Positions 1-9,961 of a stretch of DNA of 61,147 nucleotides are shown here, piece after piece. The notes beneath the pieces are model-generated. The model was not told the origin of the DNA. It did no database searches and saw nothing but the letters and a program-made list of their open reading frames with translations. The first letter of the stretch is position 1. Each line of letters opens with the position of its first letter. Source of the stretch: Cyclobacteriaceae bacterium (GTDB lineage Bacteria; Bacteroidota; Bacteroidia; Cytophagales; Cyclobacteriaceae); the NCBI GenBank assembly GCA_012033595.1, contig JAAUQL010000023.1, positions 1-61,147 of the forward strand, read 5' to 3'. Made by a program: the position numbers and the translations under genes.

Positions 1-90
1 GCGCTGTAGGACTAGCTGGTATATCGAGGGCCGGCCTGTCGTACTTTTTTAGCAAGGCTATATCTACTGGTATTTTTTGTTCGTTCCCAT
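1..90 (-). CDS. hemN: Coproporphyrinogen III oxidase, oxygen-independent (5' end only, frameshifted)
   Basis: This is the first ~30 codons of a gene that leaves the window on the left. Read on the minus strand from the ATG at 90, the peptide starts MGTNKK and then meets a stop. Adding one A to the A6 run (73-78 on the plus strand) and one C to the CCC at 28-30, and removing one base near 12, gives IPVDIALLKKYDRPA followed by PRYTSYPTA. LxxKYxxxxPRYTSYPTA is the N-terminal signature of HemN, the radical-SAM enzyme that decarboxylates coproporphyrinogen III. It starts 10 bases after the hemA stop, so it is the next gene of the heme operon. The radical-SAM cysteines lie outside the window. Identity rests on this short signature and on the neighbour; three indels in 90 bases is a high error density. 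Confidence 0.7.
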
Positions 91-100
91 GCTTGTTTGT

Positions 101-1381
101 TTAATTTTCATCTTCTATCTCGTAAATACTCAGGATCATCGCAATTTGCTGTTTGTATAGCTCCGGGTCGTGTGCCACTTTTTTGAGCGACTTTACATGC
201 TGCCTTACCACTTTATTAATGATGCTTTCGGTGAGGTGGTCTATCTCTGCCACATAGCCGTTTTGAGGAAGTTTAGCTTTTAATCTGTCCATCTCATTGA
301 GCCGTAAGGTGTCCAGTTTGTTTTTGAGCCTGCCTACTATGCTGGTCATCGAGTTCATCGACACCCATTTTTGAAATTCATCTACATATTCATGGATGAT
401 TTTCATTGATTTGGGTATTTCTTTTTTGCGCTTTTCCATATTGGCTTTTACGATCTCCTGCAGATCATCGAGATTGTAAAGGAACATGGCATCGATAGTA
501 TTAATTTCGGGATCAATATCTCTTGGTATGGCCAGGTCTATCAGAAATATGGGGCGATGATTTCGTTTTTTCGAAATGGGGTAGATCATGTCGGCAGTCA
601 CTACATAGGCCTCGCTAGAAGTGGCAGAGATTACAATATCAGACTCTGCGAGGGCGAGCGGGAGTTCATCGAGCCTATAGGCTTTTCCGTCAAACTTGTC
701 GGCGAGGTCTTTGGCACGCTCAAATGTTCTGTTGGCTACATTTATATTTTTTACTCCATTTTCCTGGAAATGGAAAGCCGCGAGTTCGGCCGTTTTGCCT
801 GCACCTATCATAAGCACATTTTTGGAGCTGAGGTCACTGAATATCTTCCTGGCCAGCTCTACCCCGGCAAAGCTAACGGACACCGTACCATCGGAAAGGA
901 AGGTTTCGTTGTGAACTTTTTTCTTGGCCTGCATGGCAAAGTTGAATAGCTTGTTGATGAGCGCATCGGTGCCATTGAGATCGTGTGTAAGGTCGTAGCT
1001 TTCCTTCACCTGACCGGTGATCTGTTGCTCACCGATAATGAGGGAATCGAGTCCTGCCAATACTTTGAAAAAATGCTCAACCACTTCGCGGTCGCGCAGT
1101 TCGTAGGTAATATCCATATCGGTGTAGGCATGGCATTGCTTAAGTTCATTGAGCCACAAGCGCAGCTTTTCAGTAGTTTTGTCCAGGCGATCGTCGCTCA
1201 GGTATATTTCTGTCCTGTTGCAGGTAGAAAGTATCAAACAACCATTGGAATGATGATCTTCTACGATGTGCCTGATGGCCATTTTTTGCTCATCTACACT
1301 AAGCGCCACTTGTTCCCTTATTTCTACGGGTGCTGTTCTATGCGAAATACCAATTAATCCCAATGGAATTTGGTCACTCAT
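101..1381 (-). CDS. hemA: Glutamyl-tRNA reductase
   Basis: It reduces glutamyl-tRNA(Glu) with NADPH to glutamate-1-semialdehyde, the first committed step of C5 heme synthesis. The 426-aa protein has the family length and layout: an N-terminal catalytic domain with GISHRTAP (residues 11-18) and LSTCNRTEIY, whose Cys54 is the expected thioester nucleophile; an NADPH-binding fold with IGAGKTAEL near residue 190; and a C-terminal helical dimerisation domain. The start MSDQIPLGLIGISHRTAP fits family starts. It follows the hemX/ccsA-like gene by 15 bases and precedes hemN by 10, so the three form a heme operon. The reading frame is intact. Confidence 0.97.
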   Translation of the reverse strand: MSDQIPLGLIGISHRTAPVEIREQVALSVDEQKMAIRHIVEDHHSNGCLILSTCNRTEIYLSDDRLDKTTEKLRLWLNELKQCHAYTDMDITYELRDREVVEHFFKVLAGLDSLIIGEQQITGQVKESYDLTHDLNGTDALINKLFNFAMQAKKKVHNETFLSDGTVSVSFAGVELARKIFSDLSSKNVLMIGAGKTAELAAFHFQENGVKNINVANRTFERAKDLADKFDGKAYRLDELPLALAESDIVISATSSEAYVVTADMIYPISKKRNHRPIFLIDLAIPRDIDPEINTIDAMFLYNLDDLQEIVKANMEKRKKEIPKSMKIIHEYVDEFQKWVSMNSMTSIVGRLKNKLDTLRLNEMDRLKAKLPQNGYVAEIDHLTESIINKVVRQHVKSLKKVAHDPELYKQQIAMILSIYEIEDEN

Positions 1382-1396
1382 GTTTCCAATTTTTAT

Positions 1397-2227
1397 TTAA
1401 TTGAACTTATGGAAGGATTCGGACAAATAGATAACTATGCCCCCTCCAATAATTAAAACAATAAAACCATATAGGGAGAGGTAGGCCATTTTTTCACCTC
1501 TCCATTTTTTAATTTTGGTCACCACATACCCGGCCACGTAGAGCAACCATACGATATCTGATAGAATCACCTTAATGTCTTTGGGCCAAAACTCACCAAT
1601 CTGATCGTTGATATAAGCCAGGTAGTGGCCCAGCAAAATGCCAATACCCAGCAGTATGATTCCCGTAATCACCGAGCGCATTCCCATCTTTTCCAGGTAG
1701 GTGAGCGCAGGAAGTTGCAAAAACATATTGCCCAGCCTGCGTTTTTTAAGATTGTTATTCTGAATAATGTACATCAGCGAATAGATGGCTGCCAGCGAAA
1801 GTGCCGTATAGCCCATAATAGACAATGACGCATGGATTGCAAAGGTTTTGTTGGCCAGCAACTCGTTGGTCTCCGGTTCCCAACTCATATTTACAATGGA
1901 AAAAAGCTCCATTACCAACGCAAAAAATAAGATAAATAGCCCGGCACCTCGGTTTTCCAATCCCAATTCACTGATCATATATACCAGCAAAATAGAAAAA
2001 GCGATGAAAGAGTAGGCATCGTGCGTGGTAGAAAGCGGCATGGTGTGCAGGGCAATGTTGCGCGTTACGATTTCTAAAAGGTGGCAGATGACCAGCACCA
2101 ACAGTATGGGCGTGGTCTTGCTGACGAGGGTTTTATTCTTTTCGGAAAAAATAAGGTAGTAGATGTAGATCACCACCAGGTAAAGCACGGGCAGCGAGTA
2201 ACTTATAAGTTGACTAAATATTTTCAT
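1397..2227 (-). CDS. Cytochrome c biogenesis CcsA/HemX-family membrane protein
   Basis: A 276-aa integral membrane protein with about eight hydrophobic segments and the CcsA/HemX-type layout. In the middle lies a conserved segment with His (FAIHASLSIMGYTALSLAA, about residues 130-148). Family members handle heme for cytochrome c maturation or, as HemX, modulate glutamyl-tRNA reductase abundance. It sits 15 bases upstream of hemA on the same strand, the usual hemX-hemA order, which favours the HemX-like reading. The tryptophan-rich heme-handling motif typical of true CcsA is not evident, so ccsA would be an over-call. Confidence 0.8.
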   Translation of the reverse strand: MKIFSQLISYSLPVLYLVVIYIYYLIFSEKNKTLVSKTTPILLVLVICHLLEIVTRNIALHTMPLSTTHDAYSFIAFSILLVYMISELGLENRGAGLFILFFALVMELFSIVNMSWEPETNELLANKTFAIHASLSIMGYTALSLAAIYSLMYIIQNNNLKKRRLGNMFLQLPALTYLEKMGMRSVITGIILLGIGILLGHYLAYINDQIGEFWPKDIKVILSDIVWLLYVAGYVVTKIKKWRGEKMAYLSLYGFIVLIIGGGIVIYLSESFHKFN

Positions 2228-2267
2228 ATACCGGTCATTGAAAAATTAATTGTCATGCGGTTTGGTT

Positions 2268-2834
2268 TCACCATGTATAGTCAGTGCTTTCTAAGGGATG
2301 GTGTCCTTTCCAATCCCCATCTTTGTATTCCTTCCACCAGATTAGGTATTTTTCACGAGCAGCGAGCACATCGGTATCTGTTGCTGATGAAATCCCGGAA
2401 GGTGGTAAGTTTGCCGGCCTAAGATACGGAACCAGGCTGCCATAGCCACTGCCATTTCGCACACCTTCCACACACCAAAGCAAATATTCGCCGAGATAGA
2501 GATAATCGCGGTTTGGCGGAAAAGGAGGCATTGAAGCCAGAGGGTTGCTGGGAAAAACCTTGATATGCGTGGTATCCCGTGCATACTCGATCAATTCAGC
2601 AATGTGATCTTCATTAAATTCCGGCATTTTTAACCATAAATCTTGCCCTTCATCCCCTTTTTCATAGTTGCTGTAGGTACCCCGTTTGAGTTGTTCCACA
2701 AACGCTCCCACATTGGGACGGCTTGGGTCGAAATCATCTTCTGAGCAGCCAACGCATAATAGCACCGTAAAAACCAGCAATGCAGATTTTCTTACTATGG
2801 CCATCGATCGTTGAACAGTTACTTTCATGTCCAC
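2268..2834 (-). CDS. DUF4943-like lipoprotein
   Basis: A 188-aa secreted lipoprotein. The N-terminus has a basic stretch, a hydrophobic core and a lipobox ending LLCVGC (Cys30). The methionine at residue 11 (position 2804) gives a more normal signal-peptide length and may be the true start. The mature part, with FVEQLKRGTY, a run about cutting the day-to-day motif MPEFNEDHIAELIEYARDT and a tryptophan-rich end (YLIWWKEYKDG), resembles from memory the DUF4943 family of Bacteroidota. The function is unknown. It ends 40 bases before the hemX-like gene and could be cotranscribed with the heme operon, but nothing links it to heme. Confidence 0.7.
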   Translation of the reverse strand: MDMKVTVQRSMAIVRKSALLVFTVLLCVGCSEDDFDPSRPNVGAFVEQLKRGTYSNYEKGDEGQDLWLKMPEFNEDHIAELIEYARDTTHIKVFPSNPLASMPPFPPNRDYLYLGEYLLWCVEGVRNGSGYGSLVPYLRPANLPPSGISSATDTDVLAAREKYLIWWKEYKDGDWKGHHPLESTDYTW

Positions 2835-3268
2835 AAATTTTTTTGATGTACAGTTTGAAATACAAATTTAAGACTTCTTTGGCTTGCAAGTGTAAAATAG
2901 ACAATTATAAGCGCGGCCTTTCAAAGTTTTAAATAGCCTTTTGGCTCGCTGGTGGTTCGGAAGCTGGCACAAAGGATGTGAAAAAATGATAAAAAGCAAA
3001 TGATTTAGATCATACCCGTATGCAATGACAAGCTTTACGTGGTACATCAGAGTCATGCAATAGGTTTTTTTTGATTTGGGGCAAGGTAGTGACTATGGGA
3101 ATACCGGCTAACGTATAGTATAACAAATGAAATGCCCAGGGATTATGATTGCGCAAGCCTTCCGGATTATTTCCATACCTACGTATGGCCTGGCTGCCCA
3201 GGGGATAGCCACGCGCTGCACATTTATCACATAGCAATCTATGCCGGTTGCAACTTTTTAAAAAACCA
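2835..3268. other. Noncoding interval
   Basis: It lies between the lipoprotein start and the aldo/keto reductase stop, both on the minus strand. Open frames here lack any family-like composition and overlap in several frames. I see no tRNA, strong hairpin or repeat. It presumably holds the promoter of the lipoprotein-heme operon and the 3' end of the reductase transcript. Confidence 0.5.
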
Positions 3269-4250
3269 TCAGCAAACCATGCCATCGTAGTAGCCTGGCT
3301 GTGCCCATACCAAATTGGCCTCATGCCCAAGATGGGCGAGTCGTTGTTCGAGTTCCTGCCGGTTGAACCGGGCTTGCAGGCCTTGGCCGTAGCGCTTGGC
3401 TATGTCTATATTTTGCACCAAGGGCTCCATTCCCGTCTGGCTTACCAGGTTTACTGCCACGCCCGGCAAGTCCCAGTTGTACTTCAGCAATTCTTCAGGT
3501 TTTGCAATTCCTTTGTCCACAATGTTCCTCATTATTTTCATCGAAATTACCCCCAAATTTTTTTGACGGGCAGCCGGCAGGGCAGTCTGCACAAAATCAC
3601 CATATTGAGTGGCGTTCATGGCCAGCAGGGTCACGTCGAAGTCAAGGTTTTCGATGAGTTGTTTCGATCGTTCGGCACTGTCCATACTGGAAAAACCGAT
3701 AAAACGCACCATTTTTTGAGCTTTTCAGTTCGGTGATCAGTTTATACACCCCACTTTCGATTTGGTTTAGCTCGTCTTCCGGTTTTATGTCATGAATGAG
3801 CAACACATCCACATGATCTGTCTGGAGTCTTTGCAAGCTCCTCTCAAATTCTGCCCTGGCTTTTTCCGGGTCTCTCTGATGGATTTTGGTCAATAGCATG
3901 ATGTCTTTTCTTATTTCCGGTATCACCGTCCCCAATCTTTGTTCACTGGATATTTTTTCATTGTCGCCATAGGTGGAGGCGGTGTCAAAATAATTGATTC
4001 CTGACTGGTAAGCATGTGCTAAATGGGGTTGCCATTCGCCGTCAGGCATTTTCATAAATTGTGACCCGCAGCCATAGCCCAGTATGGAGATGCGCTCACC
4101 GGTCTTGCCCAGTGTGCGCATGGGCATGCCGTTTTTTCCGGTGGTAGTTGGGGCCGTGGCACAATAGCTAAATAAATTGGCCGCTGAGATGGCCGCAACA
4201 GCAGTAGAAGATGACTTGATGAATTTTCGTCTTGAAAGGGGCTTTTCCAT
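3269..4250 (-). CDS. Secreted/Tat-type aldo/keto reductase (one-base frameshift)
   Basis: A predicted NADPH-dependent oxidoreductase of the aldo/keto reductase superfamily, exported in folded form. The N-terminus has a twin-arginine-like signal (SRRKFIKSSS, then a hydrophobic stretch). The barrel shows LGYGCGSQF, FDTASTYGDNEK (Asp and Tyr of the catalytic set), LLTKIH (Lys) and VDVLLIHD (His). The frame breaks at an A6 run (3713-3718). Removing one A fuses ELKSSK to MVRFIGFSS and yields a continuous 326-aa protein, about the family length. This is the only clear case in the window where the error is an extra base. The end (QPGYYDGMVC) does not show the cysteine cluster seen in some relatives. 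The substrate cannot be deduced. Confidence 0.85.
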
Positions 4251-4519
4251 GATGGTACAGGCTAATAATTTGGAATGAAGTACGCGATTTTCGGGGCAAA
4301 TTCCAATGTGCTGTGGTAATAAACGTTAGAAGCCGCACCAGACCTATTGCGCACAAATATTAATCTATGGAGCCATCTTTTTACCTATATTTGAATTTGA
4401 ATGCCCATGCAACGTGTCTTAGGCCCATAGGCCGGGAAATAAAGGCGTGGTAAAAGCAGAAATCAGAGTTTAGCTCTATTTTCGTCGCAATGTATTATTG
4501 TAGTGGAGGATAAGGACCA

Positions 4520-7100
4520 ATGCCTAATTTCTTTTTGAAAAGACGATTACTCATATTGCCATTCTTGTTGTATGCCATCAGTTTGCCAGCTCAGATTGAT
4601 GACAAAACACTCACCTACGACCAATCTATACAGATTGTCAGCAATTTGTCTGATGTCAGCTATCAGCGCATGGAAAAAAAATCGGTGGCACAGTTGCTCG
4701 AGCGCCATGTCGGTGGTTTTCGCTTTCATTTGCTTTGGGATCATGAAGGGTCGCAACTATACTACAAGATGCCTAATGGACAGTTGAAGGATTTTAATCC
4801 TGTAATCGACGAGATAAGCATATATCTGAAAGAAAATCCGGAGCGCATCCTTACACTATTCTTAGACCTCGATCTGCCTATCGATACGCTGCAAAAAGTT
4901 TTTGTTGAAAGAGACCTCCTCAAATATTTTCATAAACAATTGCCCAACAGAGACTGGCCGACCCTGCATGAGATGGTGCAATCTCAAAAGCGCCTGGTGC
5001 TTTTTACCATGGAGTCGATATACAACAAGCCCGACTGGCTGCACAATGTGTGGAACTATGCCGTAGAGCCTTATTTCTCACTCTTCGAAGCGCCCAATTT
5101 TTTGGGAGAGTTTCTGAAAGGTGACCCCAAAAACGATTTGCTCATTATCAACGATTTCAATATTCCGAGCAACCGGGTCGAGAAAAATCCGGTGTATATT
5201 ATTGACCAAAATACCAACCACTACCTGCTTAGCCACTGCCTGACGATATGGCGCAATACAGGTAAAGTGCCCAATTTCATCTTTCTCGACCAGTATAACG
5301 ACCGCATGAATTCCGTGGTGACCAGCCTGACCTACTTCAATACCATCAAAGGCAGGGTAACCTTCAACAGGGAGTTGCTGGACTATGTAGTATGGGAAGG
5401 TCGCGAAAATTGCCAGACAAGCGGCAAATTTGTTTTTCCCATCGTGCCGGGAGATAAAATTACGCTAAGGCCTAGTGTGCCGGGGTTTAGTTTTACCCCG
5501 GAGTCGGTTTTTTTTGATGAGCCCACTACTTCCCTGGTGCAAAATTTCGTGGCCAGCCCGCTCGAAATCTCCGATGGTCTGGTGGCCTATTTCCTTTTGA
5601 GCGCGGCGCAGAAGACGAAAGCCTCAATAAAAACCATGGCAAACCTGCCCGTATCGCCTTTGTAAGCGACAAACAGCGGGGCAATGTAGCCCAGTTCTCG
5701 GGCAACAGCTATATTGTTTTGCCCAAGGCTCAAAAATTGAGCTTGCGCGATCACGATTTTACCATAAGCGCAAGAATAAAGCTGGCTCCGAATGAAAATA
5801 CCGACAACTCTATACTGGGTACCACCGTCAGGTCATACCAGGAGGGCATACATTTCACCATCAGGGAGCACAAGCCTTATTTTGGTTTTTTTGCCAACGA
5901 TGTACAGGGCAACATAGAATTGGAAGACGGCATTTGGTACCATGTGGTGGCCAGATACAACAAACTCAATGGCGAGCAGGCCATCTTTGTCGATGGCGTA
6001 TTGGACAACCGGTCGCTGGGACACCCGCCATATCAGGGCAAGGAAGACATCATTATCGGCAATGCGGCATTTGGCTGGAATGCCTTTTCAATGGCGAAAT
6101 TGATGATCTCGCCATTTGGGATCGGCCACTCGGCGATCAGGAAATTTTTAACCTCGCCATGGAAGTGATGCCCATTAAGCCGCTGAGACACTGGTGGGAA
6201 AACCGCATCATTTGGCTTATCGCAGCATTGCTTAGTGCGGTTATCTTATTGTTTATGTTCATAAAAGTGCTAATAAAAAGGCGTGCTGGTACCAAAACGG
6301 GGATAAAGACTGAAATATCACCTTCGGCCAAATCTGAGCCCACAGGACAAGCCCGGTGCTTGTCTCAGGACAAGAACCTGATCAAACTCTTCGGCGCTTT
6401 TCAGGTGCTCAATAAGGCAGGAGAGGACATCACGCACGAGTTCACCCCCAAAATCAAACAATTGTTCCTGGCGATTTTGTTGCATTCTGCCAAATCAAAA
6501 AGCGGCATTACCACCGAAGAACTCACTGAAATAGTATGGCCGGAACAAACCTTTCAAAGTGCAAAAAACAGCCGGGGGGTAAGTATCAGAAAGCTACGGG
6601 TGATATTGGAAAGTCTTGATCATATCGAAATATTGTTCCAGCGCGATCGCTGGACTGTATTTCTATCCGAAAATGTGTTTTGCGACTATTTTGAATGTAT
6701 CCGGATGTTGGAAAATCCTCAGTTCAACAGTATGGATTACTTTTTTCAGCTTTTCCGCCTGGTGGAAGATGGCCAAATAGTGAAAAATGAAAATTACGAA
6801 TGGATGGATGATATCAAAGGCTATGTGGACTACCGGGTCATCGACATCCTGCTCAAATACATAGGACTGCTAGACCATGTGGAACATGCCGGATTGATAT
6901 TGAAAATCATAGACCGCATTCATATCTCAGATCCGGTAAACGAAAAGGCATTTGAGCTAAAGGTGAAAATACTGCTCGCTCAAGACAACCACCACTTTGC
7001 CCGCTACTGTCACGAAACCTTTTCCAAAAACTTCGAAGATTTCTACGGTCAGGCCTACCAGAAGTCCTTTGAAGAAGTGGCCAGTGCGGTGCGGAGCTAG
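4520..7100 (+). CDS. Membrane one-component regulator: PI-PLC-like + LamG + TM + SARP-like winged helix (two frameshifts)
   Basis: The frame runs 4520-5665, continues one base back near 5590 and again near 6085. One missing base in TTTCC at 5588-5592 and one in the T4 run at 6083-6087 restore a single 860-aa protein. It has a signal peptide (to about residue 25, ending LPAQ), a PI-PLC X-like domain (about 30-260; YLKENPERILTLFLDLD and WPTLHEMV match the family), a LamG/concanavalin domain (about 353-545; GLVAYFPFERG at its start, FNGEIDDLAIW near its end), one TM helix (about 562-585) and a cytoplasmic winged-helix of the BTAD/SARP or OmpR type (about 620-705; ELTEIVWPEQ then SIRKLRVILESL), followed by a helical tail. 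Inference: an envelope sensor directly wired to DNA. Where PI-PLC enzymes have their two catalytic His, this protein has SNLSDVS and LYYKMP, so it is probably not an enzyme. Confidence 0.8.
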
Positions 7101-7237
7101 TTCAAGCTCTTTGGCGACCTGCGCACAGGGGTAGAGGCGATCACCGGGAGGGGTCGTATGATGGCCTGAATTTTTGCCATTTGACCACCACTTCCAAATG
7201 CATTTGCTGTATTGCCGGATTTAGGACAATCAGGGCT

Positions 7238-8071
7238 TTATTCAAAAACGATAGTCTTGTTTTTGAAAACAAATACCCGGTCGTCGAACACAAGCTTGAG
7301 GGCATTGGAAAGTACGATTTTTTCCACGTCACGTCCCGAGCGTGCCATCATAGAGGCATCGTGCTTGTGGTTGGTGTGGATCACATCCTGGATGATGATG
7401 GGACCCTCGTCGAGGTTGTCGTTAACGAAATGCGCGGTGGCACCAATCAATTTTACCCCGCGGCTATAGGCCTGTACATAAGGTTTGGCTCCGATAAAGG
7501 CGGGAAGAAATGAATGGTGAATATTTATGATCCGGTTTTTGAAATGATTGGTAAAGCCGGCAGTGAGAATGCGCATATATTTGGCCAGTACGAGGAATTC
7601 GGGATTGTATTGATCTACGATGCCCAGTATTTTTTGCTCGTGTTCATCACGGGCAAGCCCTTCGGCAGAAACATGGTAAAAAGGCAAACCGAATTTTTCG
7701 CAAAGTTCTTGCAGATGATTGTGATTGCTGACCACCGCCATAATGTTGGCTTTGAGTTCGCCAAAGTGGTGCCTCACCACCAGGTCTCCTATGCAGTGGT
7801 ATTCTTTGGTGGCAAATATGATGATGTTTTTCTTCCGCTTTTCATGGAGCTGGATCTGTGCGCTATCGGGCAAAAAAGCGCAAAGCTTGTTGTAAACCTC
7901 AGAGCGCTCGGCATCTCCCACAACCTCCGATCGCATAAAAAAATGATTGTTAACGTGATCAACAAATTCTTCGTTTTCGATGATGTTGAGCCCAAAGGAA
8001 AAAAGAATTCCTGAAATTTCGTGGACAAGTCCTTTTTGGTCAGGGCAATCTATTTTGAGAATGTACTGCAT
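7238..8071 (-). CDS. purU: Formyltetrahydrofolate deformylase
   Basis: It hydrolyses 10-formyl-tetrahydrofolate to formate and tetrahydrofolate, balancing the one-carbon pool for purine synthesis. The 277-aa protein has an N-terminal ACT domain (residues 1-80, starting ILKIDCPDQKGLVHEIS) and a C-terminal formyltransferase fold with the catalytic Asn-His pair in INIHHSFLPAF and the Asp in NDNLDEGPII. These are the hallmarks separating PurU from PurN (no ACT domain). It is an intact frame and stands as the likely downstream neighbour of the kinase-like gene (26 bases away, same strand), without an obvious functional tie. Confidence 0.95.
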   Translation of the reverse strand: MQYILKIDCPDQKGLVHEISGILFSFGLNIIENEEFVDHVNNHFFMRSEVVGDAERSEVYNKLCAFLPDSAQIQLHEKRKKNIIIFATKEYHCIGDLVVRHHFGELKANIMAVVSNHNHLQELCEKFGLPFYHVSAEGLARDEHEQKILGIVDQYNPEFLVLAKYMRILTAGFTNHFKNRIINIHHSFLPAFIGAKPYVQAYSRGVKLIGATAHFVNDNLDEGPIIIQDVIHTNHKHDASMMARSGRDVEKIVLSNALKLVFDDRVFVFKNKTIVFE

Positions 8072-8097
8072 AAAAAATAGGCTTATGGCCGCCGAAA

Positions 8098-9698
8098 TTA
8101 GTTTTTATAAATCAAATTTCTGTCAAAATGACCTCCTTTTTCTATGGCTTTGGAGATTTTATCTACCACAGCTCTCAGTTCCTGCGAGGATTTTTGCATA
8201 TGAAAAATCAATGGTTCGGCATCGTTTGGCTTGCTGGTGGCCATCAGGTTTACCAGGCCAAGAATGCTGCACATCGGTCCGCGAAGCAGGTGGGCATTGA
8301 TGTAGGCGTACTCCGAGAGTTGCTTGTTTTGTGCTTCGAGGTATTGCGTTCTTTCCTTTACTCTGTTTTCAAGATTCTGGTTTATATTCCTTATTTCTTC
8401 GTTGCTTTGTTTCAGTTCTTCATTGATGTGTTCTATCTCCTGCCGTTGCCTCACCAGCAGGTGGTTTTGTTTTTCGATTTTCCAAATGTTCTCCTGAAGG
8501 TCTATGTTCAGCATCTCTATTTCCATCTGCTGATTTTTGATTTGGCTGATGTCCTGAGCCACGATCATGATCTTAATGGGTCTGGCATTTGCGCCTAAAA
8601 TGGGGAAGAAATTTTGTTTGAGCCAGTACTCCGCTTCTCCCCGTTGTAGGTGCACATCGTGGCTCAGATTGTGTCCGTCCAATAGCTGCTTCCAGAGGGT
8701 TTCGAAATCGAGGTTTTTGCCAAAGGACATGCCGGTTATGTTGCTTAGTTCATTGAAGGTTTTTCCGATAATGTCTTCATTGCCTAATTGCAAAAACTTG
8801 GCAGCTTCAGGACTCATTTTCAAAATTTTTCCATTCAGATCGAGCTCGCCCACCAGCAGTTGAGTGCCGTAGATCGAGTCAAGAATGCTTCGGTTTTCGG
8901 CCTCACGCCGTGCAAGGTTGTGTTGGGTATTGGTCAGCTTGTCCACCAGTTCGTTCAATTCCTGTTGCACCAGCAGCAGTTCGCGATTTTTTATTTCTAT
9001 AAATTCTCGTTGCGCGGTGATTTCTTCTTTCTGTTGCAAAAGTTCTTCATTTTGAGCTATAATCTCATCGTTTTTGCTTTTCAGTTCCAGATTGATAGAC
9101 GAGATAATTCTGTTTTTATCTTCCAAAACGGTGTACACACTGTCTTTGGCTTTTTGAAATGCCATGGACAAGACCAGGATAATGCCCGTGAGGCCATTGT
9201 AGGTGGTGGAATAAAAGAAGGCATCGTACGATCTGTCGTATTGTACCGGTATGTTGGCCATGCCCTGGGGCAGGTAAAATGCAACGAAAAAGACCGTAAC
9301 AAAGCACACTGCTAACCAAACCAGCGCTGCCTTGCGGTTGATAATCAAATTGGCGGACATGGGTATAAAAGCGAGCCAGGGTAGCAAAGCAGAGTACATG
9401 AGGCCCGTCATCAGTACCAATATCACCGAGCCAATGTAGCTGAGCACCAGATAAAAAGTGGATATAAATACCAGGCTTACATGCGTACGCATTACAAAGG
9501 CCAAACCCAGATAGGCTATGGCCAGCATAGACATGAGCAGGCTCGAATTATAGAATTGGAGCAAAAAAGACACCCCGACGTAAGTCAGGGAAAAACTGCC
9601 GACACCAGGCAAAAATTCATTGTGAGGCGGGCTTGGGACAATTTGATAAAGTCACCGCCTATGTACCTGTCGAGAAAAAAATTATAAATCCTATCCAT
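8098..9698 (-). CDS. Membrane PAS protein with HisKA-like dimerisation helix but no ATPase domain (N-terminal frameshift)
   Basis: Four to five N-terminal TM segments are followed by a long coiled coil, a PAS domain (GELDLNGKILKMSPEAAKFL; EDIIGKTFNEL), a second coiled coil and a helix pair with YINAHLLRGPMCSILGL, which matches the H-box region of histidine kinases. The protein then ends (DRNLIYKN), with no N, G1 or G2 boxes and no room for them before purU. The best start is the ATG at 9698: one missing base in the A5 run 9591-9595 joins MDRIYNFFLDRYI through CLVSAVF to SLTYVGVSFL, giving 533 aa. The uncorrected frame would need a TTG at 9612. It may form heterodimers with a complete kinase or act as a phosphoacceptor; this is inference. 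Confidence 0.75.
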
Positions 9699-9961
9699 AC
9701 ACGTTATCCAACTGGGTATTGTCAATCTACCGAATCAAAAACCCAAAATTCGAAACTTTTCTACTTTATACATATCAGCAAAAGTATATTTTACCTTGCA
9801 TGTTGGGTGTCTGGCTAATTTAAATTTTCATTAAGTTAAATATTTTCCTGACTTATACAAATAGTTACCAATCTGACTGTCAGCCTTGTTTACTTTTTGC
9901 ATAAATTTTGTCATGCTATATCAATTCCTTTATTTAGCATTTCCATTAACAACTGTGCCCA

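Noticed and set aside
3010-3330. 106-codon minus-strand frame
   Set aside because: It overlaps the 3' end of the aldo/keto reductase in another frame and shows no domain signal.
7514-8014. Long plus-strand frame opposite purU
   Set aside because: It lies antisense to an intact, well-recognised gene and has no family-like features; a shadow frame.
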